From NCBI RefSeq assembly GCF_014648815.1, contig NZ_BMRV01000005.1, positions 260,758 to 324,757 on the forward strand: DNA of 64,000 nt, in the 5' to 3' direction. Under the pieces are notes generated by a model. It did not search any database and was not told where the DNA came from. It saw only the letters and a program-made list of their open reading frames with translations. Below are positions 53,385 to 62,737 of this stretch, in pieces; position 1 is the first letter of the stretch; every line of letters begins with the position of its first letter. This DNA is from Streptomyces flaveolus. Lineage in GTDB: Bacteria; Actinomycetota; Actinomycetes; Streptomycetales; Streptomycetaceae. A program made the translations under genes and the position numbers.

Positions 53385-54236
53385 TCAGGATTTCGCCACC
53401 GTCGCCTTGTTGATGACGACCGTCGCGTTGGGCGCGGTGTTCCCGGTCGTCGGGTCCATGGCCTGGGCCCCGGCGTCCGCGATCTTCTTGAGCACCTTCA
53501 TGCCGGCCTCGGACACCGTGCCGAACGGCGTGTAGTCCGGCGGCAGCTGGCTGTCCTGGTAGACCAGGAAGAACTGGCTGCCTCCCGTATTGCGCCCCTG
53601 CTGCGTCTGCGCGTTGTACTGGTTGGCCATCGCCACCGTGCCCGCCGGGTAGACGTTGCCCGTGAGGCTCTTGTCCTTCAGGTTCTCGTCGGGAAGCGTG
53701 TAGCCGGGGCCGCCCGCACCGGTGCCCTGCGGGTCGCCGCACTGGAGCACGTAGATGCCCTGGTCGGTCAGCCGGTGGCACTTCGTGTGGTCGAAGTAGC
53801 CCTTGCCCGCGAGGAAGGCGAACGAGTTGACCGTGTGCGGCGCCGCCGACGCCTTCAGCGCGATGTCTATCTCGCCGCAGGTCGTCGACAGCTTCATCGT
53901 GTACTTCGCCGACTTGTCGATGGCCATCGCAGGTTCCTTCTTCCAGGTCTGCGTCTTGGCCTTGCCCCCGGCGGGCTTGTCGCACGGGTCCGGCGCCTTG
54001 CTGCTCGCGGAGGCGCTCGGCGTGACCTCCGCGCTCGCGTTCGTCTTGTCGTCGTCGTCCCCGAGGACCACCCCGGTCGTGTACAGCGCGACGCTGCCGA
54101 TCAGGATGACGCCGAGCACCGAGGCGATCGCCGCGTTGCGCATGCGCGCCTTGCGTCGCGCCGAGGTACGTCGCTGCTGCTGCCGCAAGAACTTCTCCCG
54201 GGCGAGCTGACGCCGCCGCTGCTCCTGGCTGACCAC
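53385..54236 (-). CDS. Membrane-anchored cyclophilin-type peptidyl-prolyl isomerase
   Basis: A 283-residue protein. A strongly basic cytoplasmic N-terminus (~35 residues, QRRTSARRKARMRNA) precedes one helix (AAIASVLGVILIGSVALYTTG). A Ser/Ala/Asp linker leads to a cyclophilin domain (~110-283) with FAFLAGKGYFDHTKCHRL, GPGYTLPDE, GTVAMANQ and GSQFFLVY. It should fold proteins outside the membrane. Homologues stand beside rel in other actinobacteria. GTG 54236 has GAGGAGAG upstream. It is divergent from the metallo-hydrolase. Confidence 0.9.
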   Translation of the reverse strand: MVSQEQRRRQLAREKFLRQQQRRTSARRKARMRNAAIASVLGVILIGSVALYTTGVVLGDDDDKTNASAEVTPSASASSKAPDPCDKPAGGKAKTQTWKKEPAMAIDKSAKYTMKLSTTCGEIDIALKASAAPHTVNSFAFLAGKGYFDHTKCHRLTDQGIYVLQCGDPQGTGAGGPGYTLPDENLKDKSLTGNVYPAGTVAMANQYNAQTQQGRNTGGSQFFLVYQDSQLPPDYTPFGTVSEAGMKVLKKIADAGAQAMDPTTGNTAPNATVVINKATVAKS

Positions 54237-54417
54237 CGGGTTCTCTCCTCATGCGTCGTGTGTGCCGACCGGTACGCGTGCGCGTGACGAACCGACCGCG
54301 TGCGTGTAGCCCCGTACCGTATATGGGTTCGCTGAGGAAACGGCACCGCCGGTAGGCTCTGACCACGGGCGCAGCCCGCCCGCAAGCCACCCGTACCGAC
54401 ACAAACGAAGGACGATC

Positions 54418-55125
54418 GTGCTCATTGCCGGGTTCCCCGCCGGGGCCTGGGGGACGAACTGTTACCTCGTCGCCCCCGCCGCGGGTGAGGAGTGCGTGAT
54501 CATCGACCCCGGCCACCAGGCCGCGCAGGGCGTCGAGGAGGCACTCGCCAAGCATCGGCTCAAGCCCGTCGCCGTCGTCCTCACCCACGGCCACATCGAC
54601 CACGTGGCCTCGGTCGTCCCCGTGTGCGGCGCGCACGACGTGCCCGCCTGGATCCACCCCGACGACCGCTACATGATGAGCGACCCCGAGAAGGGGATCG
54701 GCCGCTCCATCGGCATGCCGCTCATGGGCGAGCTCACCGTGGGGGAGCCGGACCACGTCAGGGAGCTGACCGACGGCGCGAAGCTGGAGCTGGCGGGCAT
54801 GGAGCTGACGGTCGCGCACGCGCCGGGCCATACCAAGGGGTCGGTGACCTTCGGCCTGCCCGAGGCGGCGGACATCCCGCCGATCCTCTTCTCGGGCGAC
54901 CTGCTGTTCGCCGGCTCCATCGGACGCACGGACATGCCGGGCGGCTCCATGGACGACATGCTGGCGTCCCTCGCCCGCGTGGTCCTGCCGCTCGACGACC
55001 CGACCGTGGTGCTGTCCGGCCACGGCCCCCAGACGACCATCGGCCAGGAACGCGCCACCAACCCGTATCTGCGGCAGGTGGCGGCCGGCCAGGGCGCCCC
55101 CGAGGCTCCCCGACGAGGAATGTGA
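54418..55125 (+). CDS. Metallo-beta-lactamase-fold hydrolase (glyoxalase II-like)
   Basis: A 235-residue protein. The zinc motif is THGHIDH (~57-63). Further ligands are in [24 protein letters not shown] and the final [14 protein letters not shown]. The N-terminus ([12 protein letters not shown]) is typical of glyoxalase II-like enzymes, which cleave thioesters such as hydroxyacylglutathione. Streptomyces uses mycothiol, so the actual substrate is unknown. hisS follows 13 bp later, the same pair as in Mycobacterium. Confidence 0.88.
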   Translation: MLIAGFPAGAWGTNCYLVAPAAGEECVIIDPGHQAAQGVEEALAKHRLKPVAVVLTHGHIDHVASVVPVCGAHDVPAWIHPDDRYMMSDPEKGIGRSIGMPLMGELTVGEPDHVRELTDGAKLELAGMELTVAHAPGHTKGSVTFGLPEAADIPPILFSGDLLFAGSIGRTDMPGGSMDDMLASLARVVLPLDDPTVVLSGHGPQTTIGQERATNPYLRQVAAGQGAPEAPRRGM

Positions 55126-55138
55126 CGAGAGACCTTCC

Positions 55139-56401
55139 GTGAGCACCTTCAAGGCCCCCAAGGGCACGTACGACCTGCTGCCGCCGGACTCCGCCAAGTA
55201 CCTGGCCGTCCGCGAGGCGATCGCCGCCCCCCTGCGCAACTCCGGTTACGGCTACATCGAGACGCCCGGCTTCGAGAACGTCGAGCTGTTCGCGCGCGGT
55301 GTCGGCGAGTCCACCGACATCGTGACCAAGGAGATGTACGTCTTCGAGACCAAGGGCGGCGACCGACTCGCCCTGCGCCCGGAGACCACCGCGCCCGTGC
55401 TGCGCGCCGTCCTAGAGGCCAACCTTCACAAGGCGGGCAACCTGCCGGTGAAGGTCTGGTACTCGGGCTCCCAGTACCGCTACGAGCGCCCGCAGAAGGG
55501 CCGTTACCGCCACTTCTCCCAGGTCGGCGCCGAGGCGATCGGCGCCGAGGACCCGGCGCTGGACGCCGAACTGATCATCCTGGCCGACCAGTCGTACCGC
55601 TCGTTGGGCCTGCAGAACTTCCGCATCCTGCTCAACTCCCTGGGCGACAAGGAGTGCCGCCCCGTCTACCGGGCCGCGCTCCAGGACTTCCTGCGCGGCC
55701 TCGACCTGGACGAGGAGACGCTGCGCCGCGCCGAGATCAACCCGCTGCGCGTCCTGGACGACAAGCGCCCGGACGTGCAGAAGCAGCTCACCGGCGCCCC
55801 GTTGCTGCGCGACTACCTGTGCGACGCCTGCAAGGCGTACCACGAGGAGGTCCGCGATCTGATCACGGCGGCGGGCGTCGTCTTCGAGGACGACCCGAAG
55901 CTGGTGCGCGGCCTGGACTACTACACGCGCACCACCTTCGAGTTCGTCCACGACGGCCTCGGCTCCCAGTCCGCGGTCGGCGGCGGCGGCCGCTACGACG
56001 GCCTGTCCGAGATGATCGGCGGCCCGGCCCTGCCGTCCGTGGGCTGGGCCCTCGGCGTCGACCGCACCGTCCTCGCCCTGGAGGCGGAGGGCATCGAACT
56101 GGACATCCCGTCCGCCACCTCCGTCTTCGCCGTCCCGCTCGGCGAGGAGGCCCGCCGGATCCTGTTCGCCAAGGTCACCGAGCTGCGCAAGAACGGCGTC
56201 GCCGCCGACTTCTCCTACGGCGGCAAGGGCCTGAAGGCCGCGATGAAGGCGGCCAACCGCTCGGGCGCGCGCTACGCCCTGGTCCTCGGCGAGCGCGACC
56301 TCGCCGAAGGCGTCGTCCAGCTCAAGGACATGGAGTCCGGCGAGCAGAGCGCTATCGGCGTCAACGAGATCGTCGCGGAGCTGGAGTCGCGGCTCGGCTA
56401 G
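55139..56401 (+). CDS. hisS: Histidine-tRNA ligase
   Basis: A 420-residue class II synthetase. Motif 1 region ends [12 protein letters not shown]. Motif 2 is [17 protein letters not shown]. The histidine-specific blocks are [12 protein letters not shown] and [13 protein letters not shown]. Motif 3 is [12 protein letters not shown], with [10 protein letters not shown] before it. The C-terminal ~95 residues bind the anticodon ([16 protein letters not shown]). GTG 55139 follows GAGAGACC. A hairpin follows the stop. Confidence 0.97.
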   Translation: MSTFKAPKGTYDLLPPDSAKYLAVREAIAAPLRNSGYGYIETPGFENVELFARGVGESTDIVTKEMYVFETKGGDRLALRPETTAPVLRAVLEANLHKAGNLPVKVWYSGSQYRYERPQKGRYRHFSQVGAEAIGAEDPALDAELIILADQSYRSLGLQNFRILLNSLGDKECRPVYRAALQDFLRGLDLDEETLRRAEINPLRVLDDKRPDVQKQLTGAPLLRDYLCDACKAYHEEVRDLITAAGVVFEDDPKLVRGLDYYTRTTFEFVHDGLGSQSAVGGGGRYDGLSEMIGGPALPSVGWALGVDRTVLALEAEGIELDIPSATSVFAVPLGEEARRILFAKVTELRKNGVAADFSYGGKGLKAAMKAANRSGARYALVLGERDLAEGVVQLKDMESGEQSAIGVNEIVAELESRLG

Positions 56402-56416
56402 CGCCGTTACGCCGCA

Positions 56417-56446
56417 GGGGTGCACGCGTTCGCTCGCGTGTGCCCC
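56417..56446 (+). terminator. Hairpin terminator after hisS
   Basis: GGGGTGCACGCG pairs with CGCGTGTGCCCC (two G-T wobbles) around TTCGCT, 15 bp after the stop codon. Confidence 0.7.
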
Positions 56447-56590
56447 CGGCGAACGGACATCGGCCGGAACGCCACGCCCAGGGGCCATCACCGGTGCGTT
56501 CTTATGTTCAGCGAACGGTGCGCGCACAGGCCCATGCGGCACAATGGCCCTGCCCGAAGCAGGTCCCACTCAAGTGACGGAATCGGCGTG

Positions 56591-57250
56591 ATGAGCAAGA
56601 CGACAGTGAAGGACGTCTCCACCGTGGCAGAGCCCGCGCCGGAACCCACCGGAACGCCGCGCACCGAGGGCGGCAGCCGCGCCTTCGCCCTGCTGCTGGT
56701 GATCACGGGCGCCGCCGGGGTGCTCTCCTCGTGGATCATCACGCTCGACAAGTTCAAGCTGCTCGAGGCCAAGGTCGCGGGCACGACGTTCACCCCCGGA
56801 TGCAGCCTGAACCCGGTCGTCTCCTGCGGCAGCGTCATGGAGAGCGACCAGGCCGCCGCCTTCGGCTTCCCGAACCCGATGCTCGGCCTGGTGACCTACG
56901 GCATCGTCGTCTGCGTCGGCATGAGCCTGCTCGCCCGGGCCCGCTTCCCGCGCTGGTACTGGCTCACCTTCAACGCCGGCTGCCTGTTCGGCGTCGGATT
57001 CGTCACGTGGCTGCAGTTCCAGTCCCTGTACCGGATCAACGCGCTGTGCCTGTGGTGCTGCCTGGCCTGGGTCGCCACCATCCTGATGTTCTGGTACGTG
57101 ACGTCCTTCAACGTCCGCAAGGGCTTCCTGCCCGCGCCGAACTGGCTGCGCGGCTTCTTCGGCGAGTTCACCTGGGTCCTGCCGGTGCTGCACATCGGCA
57201 TCATCGGCATGATGATCCTGACCCGCTGGTGGGACTTCTGGACCAGCTGA
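56591..57250 (+). CDS. Vitamin K epoxide reductase (VKOR)-family membrane protein
   Basis: A 219-residue protein with an N-terminal soluble ~30 residues and four to five helices. The two redox cysteine pairs of the family are visible: CSLNPVVSCGSVM (loop pair, ~76 and ~84) and INALCLWCCLAW (CxxC, ~157-160). Bacterial VKOR replaces DsbB, taking electrons from DsbA-type proteins and passing them to a quinone. No DsbA partner is fused or adjacent. ATG 56591 is used; GTG 56588 is possible. The ribosome-binding site is weak. Confidence 0.9.
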   Translation: MSKTTVKDVSTVAEPAPEPTGTPRTEGGSRAFALLLVITGAAGVLSSWIITLDKFKLLEAKVAGTTFTPGCSLNPVVSCGSVMESDQAAAFGFPNPMLGLVTYGIVVCVGMSLLARARFPRWYWLTFNAGCLFGVGFVTWLQFQSLYRINALCLWCCLAWVATILMFWYVTSFNVRKGFLPAPNWLRGFFGEFTWVLPVLHIGIIGMMILTRWWDFWTS

Positions 57251-57291
57251 CAGCGCGCCGCGTTGTCAGTGCGGTCCTTTAGGGTTCTTGC

Positions 57292-58647
57292 GTGGAGCCC
57301 GACCTGTTCACCGCCGCAGCAGAAGAACGCCAGGAGAAGGACCCGACCGGCAGCCCCCTCGCCGTGCGGATGCGTCCGCGCACCCTCGACGAGGTCGTCG
57401 GTCAGCAGCACCTCCTCAAGCCCGGCTCACCGCTGCGCAGACTGGTCGGCGAGGGCGCGTCCGGTCCCGCCGGACCCTCCTCCGTGATCCTCTGGGGCCC
57501 GCCGGGCACCGGCAAGACGACCCTGGCGTACGTCGTCTCCAAGGCCACCAACAAGCGGTTCGTGGAGCTGTCGGCGATCACCGCGGGCGTCAAGGAGGTC
57601 CGCGCGGTCATCGACGGCGCCCGCCGCGCCGTCGGGGGATACGGCAAGGAGACCGTCCTCTTCCTCGACGAGATCCACCGCTTCAGCAAGGCGCAGCAGG
57701 ACTCCCTGCTCCCGGCCGTCGAGAACCGCTGGGTCACCCTGATCGCCGCCACCACGGAGAACCCGTACTTCTCGGTCATCTCCCCGCTGCTCTCCCGCTC
57801 CCTCCTGCTCACCCTCGAACCCCTCACCGACGACGACGTCCGGGGCCTGCTCCGCCGCGCCCTGACCGACGAACGCGGCCTCAAGGAGGCCGTCACGCTC
57901 CCCGAGGACACCGAGAACCATCTGCTGCGCATCGCCGGCGGCGACGCCCGCCGCGCGCTGACCGCCCTGGAGGCCGCCGCCGGCGCCGCGCTCGACAAGG
58001 GCGAGGCCGAGGTCACCCTGGCCACGCTGGAGGAGACCGTCGACCGGGCCGCGGTGAAGTACGACCGCGACGGCGACCAGCACTACGACGTCGCCAGCGC
58101 CCTGATCAAGTCCATCCGCGGCTCCGACGTGGACGCCGCCCTGCACTACCTGGCCCGGATGATCGAGGCCGGCGAGGACCCCCGCTTCATCGCCCGCCGC
58201 CTGATGATCTCCGCCAGCGAGGACATCGGCCTCGCCGACCCGAACGCGCTGCCGATCGCCGTCGCCGCCGCCCAGGCCGTCGCCATGATCGGCTTCCCCG
58301 AGGCCGCCCTCACCCTCAGCCACGCCACCATCGCCCTGGCCCTCGCCCCCAAGTCCAACGCCGCCACCACCGCCATCGGCGCCGCCCTGGACGACGTACG
58401 CAAGGGGCACGCCGGACCGGTTCCGGCGCACCTGCGCGACAGCCACTACAAGGGCGCGGGCAAGCTCGGTCACGGGCAGGGCTACGTGTACCCGCACGAC
58501 CTGCCTGAGGGCATCGCGGCCCAGCAGTACGCCCCGGACGAGCTGAAGGACCGGACGTACTACGCCCCGACCCGGCACGGTGCCGAGGCCAGGTACGCGG
58601 ACGCGGTGGAATGGACCCGGGAGCACCTCGGTCGCAAGCGGTCCTGA
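57292..58647 (+). CDS. rarA: Replication-associated recombination AAA+ ATPase RarA (MgsA)
   Basis: A 451-residue clamp-loader-like ATPase. Walker A is [12 protein letters not shown] (~67-78), Walker [21 protein letters not shown], sensor 1 [10 protein letters not shown], and the C-terminal tetramerisation region includes [20 protein letters not shown]. The family acts at stalled forks and single-strand/double-strand junctions. TAGGGT at 57280-57285 lies 6 bp before GTG 57292 with no ribosome-binding site, so the transcript is probably leaderless. Confidence 0.93.
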   Translation: MEPDLFTAAAEERQEKDPTGSPLAVRMRPRTLDEVVGQQHLLKPGSPLRRLVGEGASGPAGPSSVILWGPPGTGKTTLAYVVSKATNKRFVELSAITAGVKEVRAVIDGARRAVGGYGKETVLFLDEIHRFSKAQQDSLLPAVENRWVTLIAATTENPYFSVISPLLSRSLLLTLEPLTDDDVRGLLRRALTDERGLKEAVTLPEDTENHLLRIAGGDARRALTALEAAAGAALDKGEAEVTLATLEETVDRAAVKYDRDGDQHYDVASALIKSIRGSDVDAALHYLARMIEAGEDPRFIARRLMISASEDIGLADPNALPIAVAAAQAVAMIGFPEAALTLSHATIALALAPKSNAATTAIGAALDDVRKGHAGPVPAHLRDSHYKGAGKLGHGQGYVYPHDLPEGIAAQQYAPDELKDRTYYAPTRHGAEARYADAVEWTREHLGRKRS

Positions 58648-58939
58648 GCAGCCTGTAGAATCGCCCGAAGTGCTGAGTCCCGTGCAGTCAGAACGGGACA
58701 ACCAGCCGGAACCCCCAGCGGGTTCCAGGAGCGTCGCGCACCGTCGATCGGTGTCGCGGGCAGCCCACCACCACCCCGGAGTTCCGGGAGCGGTCGGTGG
58801 GCCACTCGCGTGCTGCACGTATGTGCCCAGACCAGGGGAGCGGCTGCCCGGCAGGTCCCACGCGGACCCGACGGGTTTCCCCGGCTGCGGATGCGACCTC
58901 CCTCAACCCTGACAAGCCGGAAACTAGGAAAGAGACACA
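58648..58939 (+). promoter_or_regulatory. Promoter and long leader of rpsD
   Basis: A near-consensus -10, TAGAAT, lies at 58656-58661, right after rarA. Transcription from it gives a ~270-nt untranslated leader before GTG 58940. No open frame with normal codon use fills it. S4 often regulates its own mRNA, so the leader could bind S4 (inference). I could not draw a convincing pseudoknot by eye. Confidence 0.45.
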
Positions 58940-59554
58940 GTGGCGAACCAGTCCCGCCCCAAGGTCAAGAAGTCGCGTGCCCTCGGCATCGCGCTGACGC
59001 CGAAGGCCGTCAAGTACTTCGAGGCCCGCCCCTACCCGCCGGGTGAGCACGGCCGCGGCCGCAAGCAGAACTCGGACTACAAGGTCCGTCTGCTCGAGAA
59101 GCAGCGTCTGCGCGCGCAGTACGACCTCAGCGAGCGTCAGCTCGTCCGCGCCTACGAGCGTGCCTCCAAGACCAACATGAAGACCGGCGAGGCCCTGGTC
59201 ATCGAGCTCGAGCGTCGTCTCGACGCGCTGGTCCTGCGTTCGGGCATCGCCCGCACGATCTACCAGGCCCGCCAGATGGTCGTCCACGGCCACATCCAGG
59301 TCAACGGCCAGAAGGTCGACAAGCCGTCCTTCCGTGTCCGTCCGGACGACGTCGTGCAGGTGCGCGAGCGCTCCAAGGAGAAGACCCTCTTCACGATCGC
59401 CCGTGAGGGTGGCTTCGCCCCCGAGGGTGAGACCCCGCGCTACCTCCAGGTGAACCTCAAGGCCCTGGCGTTCCGCCTGGACCGCGAGCCGAACCGCAAG
59501 GAGATCCCGGTGATCTGCGACGAGCAGCTCGTCGTCGAGTACTACGCCCGCTGA
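58940..59554 (+). CDS. rpsD: 30S ribosomal protein S4
   Basis: A 204-residue primary rRNA-binding protein. The N-terminal part ([20 protein letters not shown]) lacks the four-cysteine zinc site, so this is the zinc-independent form also seen in mycobacteria. The S4 RNA-binding domain is [19 protein letters not shown] with [12 protein letters not shown]. The end [10 protein letters not shown] is typical. The gene stands alone rather than in the alpha operon. GTG 58940 follows GGAAAGAGA. Confidence 0.97.
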   Translation: MANQSRPKVKKSRALGIALTPKAVKYFEARPYPPGEHGRGRKQNSDYKVRLLEKQRLRAQYDLSERQLVRAYERASKTNMKTGEALVIELERRLDALVLRSGIARTIYQARQMVVHGHIQVNGQKVDKPSFRVRPDDVVQVRERSKEKTLFTIAREGGFAPEGETPRYLQVNLKALAFRLDREPNRKEIPVICDEQLVVEYYAR

Positions 59555-59585
59555 TCCAGCCGGACGTCAGTACCACCGCGGTACC

Positions 59586-61766
59586 TCAGCCCGCTGTCTC
59601 CCCGCCCCTCCGGGTGGGCGAGGCGGCGGGCTTCGCGCTGTGCGCACCCGCCGTCGGCCGGCCCGCCCCGCGCGGCGCCGGCAGCGCCGCCGCCCCCGGC
59701 CGCCGCAGCGCCCGCGTCACCGCCTCCGCGCGGCCGAGCCGCGCCCCGTGCCGCACGTGCTCCTCGTACCGCTCGTCGCCCAGCTGCTCCCGGGCCGTCG
59801 CCTCGCACAGCTCGTGCGGCGCGTTGTAGTGCGCCGAACCGAACAGCGGCAGCCCCACCGACGGCCACATCCGCCCCGCCGCCCCCTGCAGCACCGCGGC
59901 CTCCGCCGCATCGCCCTCCGCCACCGTGACCAGGGCCAGCAGCTCCACCGCCAGCACCGAACCCAGCTGGTCCCGGAAGCGGTGGGCGCCGGCCAGACAG
60001 TCGGCCAGCAGCTCACGGGCGCGCACCGGATCGCCCTCGCTCCAGGCCGCGTACGCCAGCACGTACAGCGCGTACCCCCGGGCCCAGCGCTCGCCGTGGT
60101 CCTCGCACACCTGGCGCACGTCCTCGCACAACCGCACCGCGTCCGGCAGATCGCCCTGGAACGCCCGCGTCATCGCCAGCTCCACCTGACCCATCAGCAC
60201 GTTGGTGTTGAGCTCGCCGATCTGCCGGTAACGGCGCAGCGCCGACCGCAGCAGCGTCTCCGCGCGCGGCATGTCGTCCGTGACCAGTGCCAGACAGCCG
60301 GTGCGGTGCTCCGCGTACGCCACCGCCGTCGGGTTCTCCGCCCGCTCGGCCTCCTCCCGGCACTCGTGGAGCGCCGCCAGCGCGGGAACGGTGTCGCCCT
60401 GAAGGATCGCCACGTAGCCGAGCACCCACAGCGCCTTCAGCCGGGACTGCTCGCCCGCCGGCCCCTCCACGTCCAGCCGCACCGCCTGCTCCAGCCAGCG
60501 CCGTCCCTCCGACAGCCGCCCGCAGCCGACCCAGTGGAACCACAGGGCACCCGCCAGGTACTGGCCCAGGTGTGCCTCGTCCGGCTCGGCCAGGCAGTAC
60601 TCCAGGGCGCCGCGCAGATTCGGCAGCTCGGCCTCCACCCGGGCGGCCACCTCGCGCTGGCGCGGCGAGAACCAGTCCAGCTCGCACCAGGTCGCGAGCC
60701 CCACGTACCAGTCCCGGTGGCGACGCCGCAGCCGCGCGGCGTCGCCCGTCGCCTCCAGCCAGTCGGCGCCGTACGCCCGCACCGTGTCGAGCATCCGGTA
60801 CCGGACCCCGGCCGGCGTCTCCTCGCGCGTCAGCACCGACTGCGCCAGCAGTGCGCAGACCACGTCGAGCACCTCGTCGGCGGGCAGGCCCTCGCCGCTG
60901 CACACGTACTCGGCGGCCTCCAGGTCGAACGACCCCGTGAACACCGACAACCGGGCCCACAGCAGCCGTTCCTCCGGCGTGCACAGCTCATGGCTCCAGC
61001 CGATCGCGGTGCGCAGCGTCCGGTGCCGGGGCAGCGCGGCACGGTCCCCGCCGGTCAGCAGCCGGAAGCGGTCGTCCAGCCGCCGCAGCACCTGCTCCGG
61101 CGACAGCGCGTCCAGCCGCCCGGCGGCCAGCTCGATCGCCAGCGGGATCCCGTCCAGCCGCCGGCACAGCTCCCGCAGCACTCCCTCGGCCTCGGTGTCC
61201 AAGGCGTCGGCGCACGCGAGATCCCGCTGCGCCGCCCGGACCGTCAGCAGTTCCACCGCCTCCTCCGCGCCCAGCGGCGCCAGCGGAATCAGCCGCTCCC
61301 CGGCCACGCCCAGCGGCCTGCGCCCGACCGCCAGCACCCGCAGCCCCGGTGCGCGGCCCAGCAGGGCCGTCGCCAGCGCGCCGCAGGCGTCCACCAGGTG
61401 CTCGACCCCGTCCAGCACCAGCAGCAGCTCCCGCTCGGCGAGGTGCGCGAGCAGCGTCTCGCGGGGCAGGCGCGTCGTGTGGTCGGTCAGGCCGAGCGCC
61501 TCCACCACCGCGTAGTCGACGAACTCCGGATCGCGCACCGGCGCCAGGTCCACCCGCCAGACCCCGTCCCGGGGCGCGCACCGGGCCGCCGCCCGCGCCG
61601 CCAGGCGGGACTTGCCGACCCCGCCCGCCCCGGTCACCGTCACCAGCCGGGCGGCGTCGAGAGCCCGGGCCAGCCCGGCGAGTTCCGCCGCGCGCCCCAC
61701 GAAGACGTCGAGTTCCAGCGGAAGGTTGCCGTGCGGTGAGCTGCCGTCGCGCCGTTGATCTCGCAT
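59586..61766 (-). CDS. AfsR-like NB-ARC/TPR ATPase without a DNA-binding domain
   Basis: A 726-residue signal-transduction ATPase. A short N-terminus leads into FVGRAAELAGLARAL, Walker A TGAGGVGKSRLA (~50-61), Walker B LLLVLDGVEHL, and the GIPLAIELAAGRLDALSPEQ block of NB-ARC proteins. A winged-helix-like region and ~350 residues of TPR-like helices follow. Unlike AfsR/SARP or LuxR-type LAL regulators, no N-terminal SARP or C-terminal HTH is visible; the end is an Ala/Pro/Arg-rich tail. ATG 61766 lies 9 bp after a -10 box. It converges on rpsD with only 31 bp between them. Confidence 0.85.
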   Translation of the reverse strand: MRDQRRDGSSPHGNLPLELDVFVGRAAELAGLARALDAARLVTVTGAGGVGKSRLAARAAARCAPRDGVWRVDLAPVRDPEFVDYAVVEALGLTDHTTRLPRETLLAHLAERELLLVLDGVEHLVDACGALATALLGRAPGLRVLAVGRRPLGVAGERLIPLAPLGAEEAVELLTVRAAQRDLACADALDTEAEGVLRELCRRLDGIPLAIELAAGRLDALSPEQVLRRLDDRFRLLTGGDRAALPRHRTLRTAIGWSHELCTPEERLLWARLSVFTGSFDLEAAEYVCSGEGLPADEVLDVVCALLAQSVLTREETPAGVRYRMLDTVRAYGADWLEATGDAARLRRRHRDWYVGLATWCELDWFSPRQREVAARVEAELPNLRGALEYCLAEPDEAHLGQYLAGALWFHWVGCGRLSEGRRWLEQAVRLDVEGPAGEQSRLKALWVLGYVAILQGDTVPALAALHECREEAERAENPTAVAYAEHRTGCLALVTDDMPRAETLLRSALRRYRQIGELNTNVLMGQVELAMTRAFQGDLPDAVRLCEDVRQVCEDHGERWARGYALYVLAYAAWSEGDPVRARELLADCLAGAHRFRDQLGSVLAVELLALVTVAEGDAAEAAVLQGAAGRMWPSVGLPLFGSAHYNAPHELCEATAREQLGDERYEEHVRHGARLGRAEAVTRALRRPGAAALPAPRGAGRPTAGAHSAKPAASPTRRGGETAG

Positions 61767-61775
61767 GGAACACGG

Positions 61776-61805
61776 AGCGTACTGGCCCGTATTCACTCCG
61801 TACAA
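61776..61805 (-). promoter_or_regulatory. Candidate promoter of the AfsR-like gene
   Basis: On the minus strand TTGTAC (61805-61800) and TACGCT (61781-61776) are 18 bp apart. The predicted start is within a few bases of ATG 61766, and no ribosome-binding site is present, so the mRNA is nearly or fully leaderless. Confidence 0.55.
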
Positions 61806-61935
61806 TCGCTTCGCCCGACTTCGCCGTCCGCGGACGGCAATCCGGTACGGAGCCCCGCGCCCGGCGCGATAGGCTCGGTGCACGACTTTCTCGATGTTCT
61901 CGATGTTCAGGCACGTTTCAGGGAGCGGGTGCACA

Positions 61936-62379
61936 GTGTCCGGTGGTGAGGTGGCCGGGATCCTGGTGGCCGTCTTCTGGGCGATCCTGGTCTCCTTCCT
62001 CGCCGTCGCACTGGCGAGGCTGGCCCAGACGCTCAGGGCGACCACCAAGCTGGTGGCGGACGTGACCGACCAGGCCGTCCCGCTGCTGGCCGACGCCTCC
62101 TCGGCGGTGCGCTCCGCGCAGACCCAGATCGACCGGGTCGACGCGATCGCCTCCGACGTCCAGGAGGTCACGTCGAACGCCTCGGCGCTGTCGACCACCG
62201 TGGCCTCCACCTTCGGCGGACCGCTGGTCAAGGTCGCGGCGTTCGGATACGGCGTGCGCAGGGCACTCGGCGGTCGCAAGGAGGACGTGCCCGCGGGCCC
62301 GCCCAAGGAGCCGCGGCGCACCGTGATCGTCGGCCGTACGATCCCGGCCGCGCGGCGGACGAAGCGGAAGAAGGACTGA
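61936..62379 (+). CDS. DUF948-like membrane protein
   Basis: A 147-residue protein. One N-terminal helix (VAGILVAVFWAILVSFLAVAL) precedes a methyl-accepting-like amphipathic helical stretch (LVADVTDQAVPLLADASSAV, QTQIDRVDAIASDVQEV). The C-terminus is basic (RTVIVGRTIPAARRTKRKKD). This matches DUF948 proteins, of unknown function. GTG 61936 has GGGAG 10 bp upstream. It forms a compact cluster with the next small gene and alaS. Confidence 0.8.
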   Translation: MSGGEVAGILVAVFWAILVSFLAVALARLAQTLRATTKLVADVTDQAVPLLADASSAVRSAQTQIDRVDAIASDVQEVTSNASALSTTVASTFGGPLVKVAAFGYGVRRALGGRKEDVPAGPPKEPRRTVIVGRTIPAARRTKRKKD

Positions 62380-62386
62380 TCCAGCG

Positions 62387-62737
62387 ATGTTCCGCCGTAC
62401 GTTCTGGTTCGGCACCGGTGTCGCCGCCGGTGTGTGGGCCACCACCAAGGTCAACCGGAAGCTCAAGCAGCTGACCCCCGAGAGCCTCGCCGCGACCGCG
62501 GCGAACAAGGCGATCGACGCGGGCACCCGGATCAAGGACCGCGCGGTGGGCTTCGCCCTCGACGTCCGCGACAACATGGCCCAGCGCGAAGCCGAACTGG
62601 ACGACGCGCTCGGGTTGAACGCCCCCGTCGACCGTGAACTGCCCGCTGCCAGGCGGTACAACGCTATCGAGAACGGCAACGACCTGAGGTACGTCGACAG
62701 GACGACGTACTCGTACAACCGGAATGAGGACCACTGA
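62387..62737 (+). CDS. Small conserved protein ahead of alaS, 116 aa
   Basis: The N-terminus has a short hydrophobic stretch ([17 protein letters not shown]), then [20 protein letters not shown] and helical, charged sequence ([21 protein letters not shown]). The end is Asn/Tyr/Arg-rich ([10 protein letters not shown]). The name of the family is not certain to me and no function is known. It starts 7 bp after the DUF948-like gene. Its stop overlaps the alaS start by 1 bp, so expression is coupled to alanyl-tRNA synthetase. Confidence 0.8.
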   Translation: MFRRTFWFGTGVAAGVWATTKVNRKLKQLTPESLAATAANKAIDAGTRIKDRAVGFALDVRDNMAQREAELDDALGLNAPVDRELPAARRYNAIENGNDLRYVDRTTYSYNRNEDH

